A stretch of DNA of 64,000 nt from Paracoccus sulfuroxidans (GTDB lineage: Bacteria; Pseudomonadota; Alphaproteobacteria; Rhodobacterales; Rhodobacteraceae). The stretch is taken from contig NZ_VLKU01000005.1 of assembly GCF_007830335.1 (NCBI RefSeq), positions 111,322-175,321 of the forward strand, given 5' to 3'. Shown one piece after another: positions 46,011 to 52,722 of this stretch. The translations under genes and the position numbers were made by a program. The stretch's first letter is position 1. Each line of letters begins with the position of its first letter. The notes beneath the pieces were generated by a model that did not search any database, was not told the DNA's origin, and was given only the letters and a program-made list of their open reading frames with translations.

Positions 46011-47165
46011 TCACGCCATGGCCGGTTGATCGACCAGAGCACGTGCGTTCGATGCGTGGCGATCGGCCAGCTTGCGCAGGCGCGCGCCCTTGACGATCTC
46101 ACGCGCGGGCTCGGGCGATTGGTTGGCAAGGTCGACGAAGATTTCTGCCAGTTCGCGGCGTGCAGCAGGGCTGACGGCTTTCAGCGCCTCGGGCCCGGGG
46201 AACAGCGACTCGGCCTCGGCGCCATTGGCGACGACAATCTCATGCTGATCGAAGGTGAAGTGGAAATATTCAACCTCGGGCAGATCATCCGCAACCTCGA
46301 TCCCGTCAAGCCCCAGCAGGGATTTCGCCGCCACCAGCACCTCGGCCGCTCCGAACATCCGCGCCGCGATGCGCGAGCGCAGAAGGACGCGATGCTGCGG
46401 TGAGACCAGCAGATCGGATTTGGGCACGCCCGCGCCAAGCGCGTCTGCACGGATGCGAACCGGGCGAAGGCGCGGAACGCAGGCCAGTTCGATATCCAGC
46501 TTGCGCGATCCGATCCAGCGGATCGGCTGCGCACCACGGTCCAGCGTCAGGACCAGATCGCCAATGCGCAGATCCTCGACCGGGCGCGGACCATCGGGGG
46601 TGTCGATCAGGGTGCCGCGCGTGAAGCAGACGACAGTCAGGTCGAAGATGCTGGCCTTGAAACCCATCGTCGCAACATGACTGGTCAGCACCGAAACCGA
46701 GTCGATCGTCACCTCCGAGATGCGGTCGATATTGTCCCAAGCATTCAGTGTCGAAGTCGAGGGCCGGAAGAACAGGTCGCCATTGCTCATCTGGATCAGC
46801 ACGCCGGTCTGCTTGACGACCGTCGCATTCCCCGCACCATCGTGAACGGTGATGCTGTAGTTCGCCTGCAAGAAGGTCTGGATGCGGATGCCCGAAACCA
46901 CCTGCCCCGTTGACGGGCTGGTATAGGTGAACTGGCTGGCAGGCGCCGAAGAGGTCGCAAGATAGGTCGTGCGGAAATGCGGACCGTTCACATCCGAGGT
47001 CTCGTAGTAATTGCCCCGCAGCGACACCGCCTCAAGCTGGTCCGACCCTTGCGCGGTCCAGTTCCGGATCGCATTGGCCTGCGTTTGCGTGATGTTGCTG
47101 TTTGGCGTGCTGTCCAGCAACGCGCGATTCCCCAACCACATAAGGTTGACGTTGGTATCGGGCAT
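46011..47165 (-). CDS. Hint-domain (hedgehog/intein-type) protein
   Basis: The 384-residue protein has an N-terminal beta-rich domain (1-175) of unknown type and a Hint domain beginning at C180 in VVCFTRGTLIDTPDGPRPVEDLRIGD. LVSPQHRVLLRS (254-265) and DQHEIVVANGAEAESLFPG (307 on) follow. In Hint domains the first Cys attacks the preceding peptide bond, giving self-cleavage. The intein-type C-terminal His-Asn is absent, so protein splicing is unlikely; the arrangement fits bacterial Hint families common in Rhodobacteraceae. No signal peptide is visible, so export by a non-classical route or none is possible. Confidence 0.85.
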   Translation of the reverse strand: MPDTNVNLMWLGNRALLDSTPNSNITQTQANAIRNWTAQGSDQLEAVSLRGNYYETSDVNGPHFRTTYLATSSAPASQFTYTSPSTGQVVSGIRIQTFLQANYSITVHDGAGNATVVKQTGVLIQMSNGDLFFRPSTSTLNAWDNIDRISEVTIDSVSVLTSHVATMGFKASIFDLTVVCFTRGTLIDTPDGPRPVEDLRIGDLVLTLDRGAQPIRWIGSRKLDIELACVPRLRPVRIRADALGAGVPKSDLLVSPQHRVLLRSRIAARMFGAAEVLVAAKSLLGLDGIEVADDLPEVEYFHFTFDQHEIVVANGAEAESLFPGPEALKAVSPAARRELAEIFVDLANQSPEPAREIVKGARLRKLADRHASNARALVDQPAMA

Positions 47166-47173
47166 GGCTTCTT

Positions 47174-47292
47174 CCTGTTCATTCTAGCATCGAGGCGCGG
47201 GAGGCCGACAGACGCAATTAGGGCGTGTATTGCCCGCAAGAGTGAACGTAATGAACAGGTAACAGTCGGGCAGGCTGACGAATTCAGCCAAT
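47174..47292 (-). promoter_or_regulatory. upstream region of the Hint gene with long-range inverted repeat and a dyad
   Basis: On the minus strand, CCTGTTCATT (47250-47259) and AATGAACAGG (47174-47183) are perfect 10-bp complements 66 bases apart. The second arm contains the AACAGG of the ribosome site, 8-9 bases before the ATG at 47165, so pairing would hide it. Between them GGGC/GCCC forms a small inner hairpin (47221-47235). Further upstream GGCTGA/TCAGCC (47273-47278 and 47284-47289) is a 17-bp dyad overlapping a candidate TTGGCT -35 (47287-47292). Confidence 0.4.
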
Positions 47293-47304
47293 ATTTCCCG
47301 AGAC

Positions 47305-47384
47305 TTAAAAGACCGCAACCCGGGATTGCGGCCTTGTGGGATATATACCGGATGAAGTCAACCCGACGTTGCCGTTAAGGCAAC
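47305..47384 (-). terminator. tandem intrinsic terminators after scoB
   Basis: On the minus strand, downstream of scoB, GTTGCC/GGCAAC (47368-47384) with a five-base loop is followed by a second hairpin CCGCAA/TTGCGG (47313-47331). The latter leads into TCTTTT (47307-47312), a good intrinsic terminator. Confidence 0.7.
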
Positions 47385-47396
47385 CGCGGGCCGCAA

Positions 47397-48029
47397 TCAC
47401 CCGACGATTGTCGCCTCGGTCGAGTTGCGCATCTCGTCTTCGCTGATCCCGTCGGCCAGTTCAACGATCTTCAACCCGCCGTCCACGACGTCCAGAACGC
47501 CAAGGTTGGTGATGATGCGGTCCACCACGGCCTTGCCGGTCAGGGGCAGCGTGCATTCCTTCAAGACCTTCGATTCCCCGGCCTTGTTGGTGTGATCCAT
47601 GACCACGACCACGCGCTTGACGCCCGCAACCAGATCCATCGCGCCGCCCATGCCTTTGACCAGCTTCTTCGGGATCATCCAGTTCGCCAGATCGCCATTC
47701 TCGGCCACTTCCATCGCGCCAAGGATCGCCATGGCGATCTTGCCACCGCGGATCATCGCAAAGCTTTCGGCGCTGTCAAAATAGGCGGTCTGCGGCAGCT
47801 CAGTCACCGTCTGCTTGCCGGCGTTGATCAGATCAGGGTCTTCCTCGCCCTCATAGGGGAAGGGCCCGATGCCCAGCATGCCGTTTTCCGATTGCAGCGT
47901 GACCTCCACCCCCTCGGGGATGTAGTTCGCGACCAGCGTCGGAATGCCGATGCCAAGGTTCACGTACCAGCCGTCCTGAAGCTCCTGCGCGGCCCGCGCC
48001 GCCATCTGATTGCGGTCCCAACCGGCCAT
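47397..48029 (-). CDS. scoB: 3-oxoacid CoA-transferase subunit B
   Basis: The 210-residue subunit carries the catalytic Glu48 in SENGMLGIGPFP and forms the active site with subunit A. The enzyme moves CoA from succinyl-CoA to acetoacetate, allowing growth on ketone bodies or turnover of polyhydroxyalkanoate products. It is coupled to scoA by a TGATG overlap. The start at 48029 is the family start; the longer frame is the tail of scoA in another frame. Confidence 0.94.
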   Translation of the reverse strand: MAGWDRNQMAARAAQELQDGWYVNLGIGIPTLVANYIPEGVEVTLQSENGMLGIGPFPYEGEEDPDLINAGKQTVTELPQTAYFDSAESFAMIRGGKIAMAILGAMEVAENGDLANWMIPKKLVKGMGGAMDLVAGVKRVVVVMDHTNKAGESKVLKECTLPLTGKAVVDRIITNLGVLDVVDGGLKIVELADGISEDEMRNSTEATIVG

Positions 48030-48736
48030 CACACGGCCTCCTTCTTGCGGGTGGTGCGCTGTTCGATGCGCTTTTCGTGCTGCCCCTGGATCAGGCGATG
48101 GACATAGATGCCCGGCAGGTGGATGCAATCGGGATCAAGGCTACCGGTCGGGACGATTTCCTCGACCTCGCAGACGCAAACGCGGCCCGATTTCGCGGCG
48201 GGGACGTTGAAGTTGCGCGCCGTCTTGCGGAAGACGACGTTGCCGGATTCGTCGGCCTTCCAGCCCTTCACGATGGCCAGATCGGATACGATCCCGCGCT
48301 CAAGGATATAGGTCTCGCCGTCGAAATCCTTGTGCTCCTTGCCCTCGGCGATGACGGTGCCAACGCCGGTCTTGGTGTAGAAACCGGGGATACCGGCCCC
48401 ACCAGCCCGCATCCGCTCGGCCAGCGTGCCCTGCGGGTTGAATTCCAGCTCAAGCTCTCCGCTCAGATACTGGCGCATGAATTCCGCGTTCTCGCCGACA
48501 TAGGATGAGATCATCTTCTTGATCTGCCGGGTCTGCAGCAGCACCCCCAGACCGAAATCATCGACGCCCGCGTTGTTCGAGGCGACCGTCAGCCCCTTCA
48601 CGCCGCTGTCGCGGATCGCGGCAATCAGCAGTTCCGGAATGCCCGACAGGCCGAACCCGCCCGCAGCGATCAGCATCCCGTCCTGCAACAGCCCGTCAAG
48701 CGCCTCGGCGGCGCTGCCGTAGACTTTCTTTCCCAT
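48029..48736 (-). CDS. scoA: 3-oxoacid CoA-transferase subunit A
   Basis: The 235-residue subunit has the family opening [21 protein letters not shown], the [14 protein letters not shown] segment and [15 protein letters not shown]. The C-terminus after [23 protein letters not shown] is basic. The two-gene order A then B is the standard operon. A PAS-LuxR regulator starts 125 bases away in the opposite direction. Confidence 0.94.
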   Translation of the reverse strand: MGKKVYGSAAEALDGLLQDGMLIAAGGFGLSGIPELLIAAIRDSGVKGLTVASNNAGVDDFGLGVLLQTRQIKKMISSYVGENAEFMRQYLSGELELEFNPQGTLAERMRAGGAGIPGFYTKTGVGTVIAEGKEHKDFDGETYILERGIVSDLAIVKGWKADESGNVVFRKTARNFNVPAAKSGRVCVCEVEEIVPTGSLDPDCIHLPGIYVHRLIQGQHEKRIEQRTTRKKEAV

Positions 48737-48860
48737 TCGCCCCACTCTGTTCTGAATCCTCGAACACGGACTCCTCATCCGCTTGAACCCAATTCTGTCG
48801 GGTTGAAAAGCCGCGCGCCATCCGTAGGAATACTTAGACGACTAGGTAACGGGACAAATA

Positions 48861-49433
48861 ATGCCGACCGATCCGCCCCTGCCCGAGGCGCAGGACAGCC
48901 TTGGCTTCCTGCATGCCCCGGTCGCCACGCTGGTCCTGTCCGAGCGTATCGTGCTTCGCGCCAATGCGATGGTGGAGCGGGTCTTCGGCTGGCGCCCCGA
49001 GGAAATCGAGGGCAAATCCATGCGCCTGCTCTATCCCGGCCAGACCGATTTCGAACAGGTCGGCGAGCGGTCCCGCAAGGCCTTCGCCAGCGACGACATC
49101 TGCCGCGATGAACGCCTGATGCGCCGCAAGAACGGCCAGATCGTGTGGATGGAGGGGCGCGGCCGCACCCTTGACCCCACCGACCCGTTCCGCCTTGCGA
49201 TCTGGACCTATGTGCCGCTGGAATCCGAGAGCGCCAGTCCCGAGATCCTGACCGCCGCCGAAAAGATGATCGCGAAATATCTGGTCAACGGCTTCACCAG
49301 CAAGGAAATCGCCCAGACGCTGGCCCGCTCTCCGCGCACGATCGAGGCGCACCGGGCCAATATGATGCGCAAGATGCAGGCGCGGAACGCCTCGGAACTC
49401 GTGCGTTCGCTTCTGAACCTCGAAGGCGACTGA
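48861..49433 (+). CDS. PAS domain / LuxR-type response regulator-like protein
   Basis: The 190-residue protein joins a PAS domain (about 20-125, with VLRANAMVERVFGWRPEEIEGKSMRLLYPG) to a C-terminal LuxR helix-turn-helix (VNGFTSKEIAQTLARSPRTIEAHRANMMRKM). PAS domains bind small ligands or cofactors; no heme or flavin residue is evident. It is divergent from scoAB, so control of that operon is the first hypothesis. AACCC-N9-GGGTT in the gap (48786-48804) is a possible binding site. Confidence 0.87.
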   Translation: MPTDPPLPEAQDSLGFLHAPVATLVLSERIVLRANAMVERVFGWRPEEIEGKSMRLLYPGQTDFEQVGERSRKAFASDDICRDERLMRRKNGQIVWMEGRGRTLDPTDPFRLAIWTYVPLESESASPEILTAAEKMIAKYLVNGFTSKEIAQTLARSPRTIEAHRANMMRKMQARNASELVRSLLNLEGD

Positions 49434-49446
49434 CAAGGGAACTCTT

Positions 49447-49475
49447 GCCCGCCTTCGGGCTTCCTTCTGCGAAGG
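49447..49475 (+). terminator. hairpin after the PAS-LuxR gene, followed by a hairpin over the DUF488 ribosome site
   Basis: GCCCG/CGGGC (49447-49451 and 49456-49460) followed by TTCCTT resembles a weak terminator of the regulator gene. Immediately after, CCTTC (49463-49467) pairs with GAAGG (49471-49475), and the latter is the ribosome site of the next gene (ATG 49484). Confidence 0.45.
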
Positions 49476-49483
49476 ATGACGCC

Positions 49484-49831
49484 ATGCCCGAGATTGCGCT
49501 CAAACGGGCCTACGCCCCCGCTGCCCCATCCGATGGCCAGCGCCTGCTGGTCGATCGGCTGTGGCCGCGCGGTATCTCGAAGGAAAAGCTGCAACTGACC
49601 GAATGGCTGAAGGATGTCGCGCCGTCAGATGCGCTGCGCCATCGCTTTCATCACGACCCGTCGCTGTGGGACGCGTTTCGCCGCGCCTATTTCGCCGAAC
49701 TCGACGCCAATCCCGAGGCTGTGCAGGCGCTGCGTGACCGGATCTCGGAAGGCCCGGTCACGCTGATCTATGCCGCCAAGGACGAGGCGCATAACAACGC
49801 CCTCGCCCTGCGCGACTATCTGCTTCAATAG
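49484..49831 (+). CDS. DUF488 (YeaO-like) family protein
   Basis: The 115-residue protein matches DUF488/YeaO: LLVDRLWPRGISKEKL, the LRHRFHHDP motif and TLIYAAKDEAHNNALAL. The family is common and its role is not established. The start at 49484 has GAAGGA eight bases upstream, inside a short hairpin. Its 3' end overlaps ggt by seven bases in convergent orientation. Confidence 0.9.
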   Translation: MPEIALKRAYAPAAPSDGQRLLVDRLWPRGISKEKLQLTEWLKDVAPSDALRHRFHHDPSLWDAFRRAYFAELDANPEAVQALRDRISEGPVTLIYAAKDEAHNNALALRDYLLQ

Positions 49832-51564
49832 CCCAGCGTCGCCGCATCCGGCCTGCGCGGGTCCGACGCGCCGTAAAGCGAGCCGCTCTCCGGGTCGCGC
49901 ATGATCGACTGGGTTGAGCCCATGGCGTCCTTCAGCACGATGGCATGGCCCTTGGCCTCCAGCAGGCGGAGGGTGTCAAGGCTGATGCCCTCCTCGACCC
50001 GCAGCTCGTCGGGCAGCCATTGGTGATGGACGCGCGGCGCGGTCGAGGCTTCGGCCACATTCATCCCGTGATCGACCATGTTCATGATGACCTGCAGCAC
50101 CGTCGTGATGATCCGCGCCCCGCCGGGCGAGCCAGTGACCAGCCAGATCTTCCCATCCTTCAAGACCAGCGTCGGCGTCATCGAGGACAGCGGCCGCTTG
50201 CCCCCTTCGATGGCATTGGCATCGCCGCCGATCAGGCCAAAGCCATTGGGCGTGCCGGGCTTGGCGGAAAAATCGTCCATCTCGTTGTTCATCAGCACGC
50301 CGGTGCCGTCCGCGACCAGACCCGAGCCATAGTTGAAGTTGATCGTATAGGTGTTCGAGACCGCATTCCCGTCCTTGTCGATGATCGAGAAATGCGTGGT
50401 CTGATCGGATTCGTAGGGCGTCAGGTCGGCAGGCTTGATCTGCGCGGCGGGCGTCGCGAATTCGGCGCTGATCTTGGCGCGCATCGCTGCCGCATAATCC
50501 TTGCTGGTCAATGCCGCGACCGGCACATCGACGAAATCCGGATCGCCCAGATATTCCGAGCGGTCGGCATAGGCGAGCTTCATCGCCTCGGCCATCAGAT
50601 GGATCGTCTGGGCCGAGTTCTGCCCCAATGCCCCAATCGGATAGCCCTCTAGCGCGTTCAGGATCTGGATCAGATGCACGCCCCCGGAGGAGGGCGGCGG
50701 CATCGAGACGACCTCAAAGCCGCGATAGGTGCCGCGCACCGGCTCCCGCTCGACGACCTTGTAGGCGGCCATGTCCTCGGGCGTGATCAGCCCGCCCACC
50801 GCCTGAACCGAGCGCGCGACCGCCTCGGCCACCTCGCCCTTATAGAACCCGTCCGGGCCCTCTTCGGCGATCTTCTTCAGCGTCTTCGCCAGATCGGCCT
50901 GCACCAGCGTCTCGCCCGGCTGCCAGACCTGCCCGTCGGGTTTGAAGAAGATCGCCTTGGTTGCGGGATGCTTTTCCAGATATTCCCGCTCGCTCTCGAT
51001 GCTGTCGGACAGTTCCGGCGTGACGGGGAAACCCTCTTCGGCCAGCCGGATCGCCGGGGCAATCACCTCGGCCCAGGGCAGAGAGCCGTATTTCTCCAGC
51101 GCCAGCCGCATGCCCGCGACCGTCCCCGGCACGCCCGAGGCCGCGCCGCTGTAAAGCGACTTGTCGCTGTCAGGCTCGCCCTTCTCATCCAGGAACATGT
51201 CGCGCGACGCGCCCGAGGGCGCCATTTCGCGATAGTCGATGGCATGGGTCTGGCCGGTCTTGGCGTCATGGACCAGCATGAAGCCACCGCCGCCGATATT
51301 GCCCGCGCGCGGCAGCGTCACCGCCAGCGCGAAGGCCACCGCGACGCCCGCATCCACGGCATTGCCGCCCTTGGCCAGAATGTCCCGGCCAATCTCGGCC
51401 GCCAGCCGCTCCTGCGCCGAGACCATGCCGTTTTCCGCCCAGACCGGATGGATCCGGTCCAGCGGGTCGAAGAACGCCGCGCCATCGGCAAAGGCCCCCG
51501 AGAGCGAAAGGGGCGCAATCGCCACCGCCATCGCGCCCAGTTTCAGGATTTTCGCCAAGCTCAT
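49825..51564 (-). CDS. ggt: gamma-glutamyltransferase
   Basis: The 579-residue periplasmic N-terminal nucleophile hydrolase has a signal peptide (AMAVAIAPLSLSGAFA). It cleaves itself at the Thr of the ESDQTTHFSIIDKDGNAVS segment to form large and small subunits, and then transfers or hydrolyses the gamma-glutamyl group of glutathione. GGAR in VTGSPGGARII and the PLSSMTPT segment are substrate-site motifs. Its own start has a clear AGGAGG-type site. Confidence 0.95.
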   Translation of the reverse strand: MSLAKILKLGAMAVAIAPLSLSGAFADGAAFFDPLDRIHPVWAENGMVSAQERLAAEIGRDILAKGGNAVDAGVAVAFALAVTLPRAGNIGGGGFMLVHDAKTGQTHAIDYREMAPSGASRDMFLDEKGEPDSDKSLYSGAASGVPGTVAGMRLALEKYGSLPWAEVIAPAIRLAEEGFPVTPELSDSIESEREYLEKHPATKAIFFKPDGQVWQPGETLVQADLAKTLKKIAEEGPDGFYKGEVAEAVARSVQAVGGLITPEDMAAYKVVEREPVRGTYRGFEVVSMPPPSSGGVHLIQILNALEGYPIGALGQNSAQTIHLMAEAMKLAYADRSEYLGDPDFVDVPVAALTSKDYAAAMRAKISAEFATPAAQIKPADLTPYESDQTTHFSIIDKDGNAVSNTYTINFNYGSGLVADGTGVLMNNEMDDFSAKPGTPNGFGLIGGDANAIEGGKRPLSSMTPTLVLKDGKIWLVTGSPGGARIITTVLQVIMNMVDHGMNVAEASTAPRVHHQWLPDELRVEEGISLDTLRLLEAKGHAIVLKDAMGSTQSIMRDPESGSLYGASDPRRPDAATLGY

Positions 51565-51640
51565 CTTTGCCCCTCCTACATCACAGATTTGCGAGGAAGG
51601 GTAACAAGCTGGGTCGTGGGGTCAAAAGGAAATGCCGGGT

Positions 51641-52099
51641 TCAGGCGGCCTTGCGCTCAACCGGGTGTTGAGAGCGCATGCTGATCGCCACGCGGTTCCA
51701 GAAATTGATCATCGCGATCTGGGTGGTCAGGCCGATGATCTCCTCCTCGGAGAACAAGGGCTTCAGCGCCTCGAAGGCGGCATCGGGCGCGCCGGTCTGC
51801 TCGACCCGGGTGACGGCCTCGGTCCATTCCAGCACCGCACGCTCACGCGCGTCGTAAAGGGGCGACTCGCGCCAGACGCTGACCAGATCGATCCATTGCT
51901 GCGACAGGCCGTCGGCGCGGGCCTCTTTGCAATGCATGTCGACGCAATAGGCGCAGCCGTTGATCTGCGAGGCGCGCAGGTCGATCAGGTGGATGAAACG
52001 CGGCTCCAACCCGAAGCCTGCCTTGATATTGGCGGCAAGATCGGCGGCGGCTTTCATCGTCGCGGGGGCTTTCTGATAGGCGTTGAGTCTGGCTTTCAT
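51641..52099 (-). CDS. carboxymuconolactone decarboxylase / AhpD-like alkylhydroperoxidase
   Basis: The 152-residue protein has the AhpD-like core with C49, C52 and the H56-C57 pair in GCAYCVDMHC, the redox-active arrangement of AhpD-family proteins. Such proteins reduce peroxides or act in related thiol chemistry; a carboxymuconolactone decarboxylase role is not supported because no aromatic pathway is nearby. It overlaps the upstream Rrf2 gene by four bases. Confidence 0.9.
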   Translation of the reverse strand: MKARLNAYQKAPATMKAAADLAANIKAGFGLEPRFIHLIDLRASQINGCAYCVDMHCKEARADGLSQQWIDLVSVWRESPLYDARERAVLEWTEAVTRVEQTGAPDAAFEALKPLFSEEEIIGLTTQIAMINFWNRVAISMRSQHPVERKAA

Positions 52100-52614
52100 C
52101 TTTCGTCCTTCCGATTCAGGCCCCGCCCGTGCTGCTCAATGAAGGCGCAGCCGCGCGCGGCAATGGTTCCATCGTCCATCGCAGCCACCTCGCCCTGAAT
52201 ATCGGCGATGGTGACGCGACGCAGTTCCGCCCGCCACGCCTGTTCGGCGCGCAGCATGGCGGCGTTGATCTGACAGGGGTTGCGCAGCAGCGCGGCGCTG
52301 ACGGTCTGGGCCCCCGGTCCGCGCTGGCGGATCTCCTTGCAGCGGAACGCGGGCTCCGGCCCCTCGACCGCCAGCACGATGTCCAGCAGGCTGATCCGTT
52401 CGGGCGCACGCGCCAGCCGGTAGCCGCCCTGAGGACCGGGCACCGTCTCCAGCACCCCTGCCCCCGACAGCGCCTGCAGATGCTTCAGCAGATAGCTGGT
52501 CGAGACGCCGTGAAACTCGGCCAGCGCCGCCGCCGACATGACCGCGCCGCCCGGCAAAGCTGCCAGAAAGCCCGTCACATGGATGGCCTGTTCGACCCCG
52601 TCACCCAGTTTCAT
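52096..52614 (-). CDS. Rrf2 family transcriptional regulator
   Basis: The 172-residue protein has the Rrf2 winged helix (MKLGDGVEQAIHVTGFLA, then AALAEFHGVSTSYLLKHLQALSGAGVL) and the 'wing' PGPQGGYRLAR. Two Cys, C92 and C114, are placed where iron-sulfur ligands of IscR/NsrR-type proteins lie. Only two are present, so a thiol switch is as likely as a cluster. It is promoter-proximal to the AhpD-like gene and probably controls this pair. The ATG at 52614 has GGAGA five bases upstream. Confidence 0.9.
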   Translation of the reverse strand: MKLGDGVEQAIHVTGFLAALPGGAVMSAAALAEFHGVSTSYLLKHLQALSGAGVLETVPGPQGGYRLARAPERISLLDIVLAVEGPEPAFRCKEIRQRGPGAQTVSAALLRNPCQINAAMLRAEQAWRAELRRVTIADIQGEVAAMDDGTIAARGCAFIEQHGRGLNRKDER

Positions 52615-52625
52615 CGCCGTCTCCA

Positions 52626-52650
52626 ATCATGGATGGTTAATATCCACGAT
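52626..52650 (-). promoter_or_regulatory. candidate Rrf2 operator
   Basis: ATCATGGAT (52626-52634) and ATCCACGAT (52642-52650) form a nine-base inverted repeat with one mismatch and a seven-base AT-rich centre, eleven bases before the start codon of the Rrf2 gene. Length and position fit an autoregulatory operator. Confidence 0.5.
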
Positions 52651-52677
52651 TCGTTGCCAAGTCAATACGCAACGAAA

Positions 52678-52699
52678 AACCGGCGCCGAAGCGCCGGTT
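52678..52699 (-). terminator. intrinsic terminator of topA
   Basis: AACCGGCGC and GCGCCGGTT form a perfect nine-base stem closed by a TTCG tetraloop on the minus strand, followed by TTTCGTT. It lies 23 bases after the topA stop. Confidence 0.8.
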
Positions 52700-52722
52700 C
52701 TGAAACGGATCAAAGCATGCGA

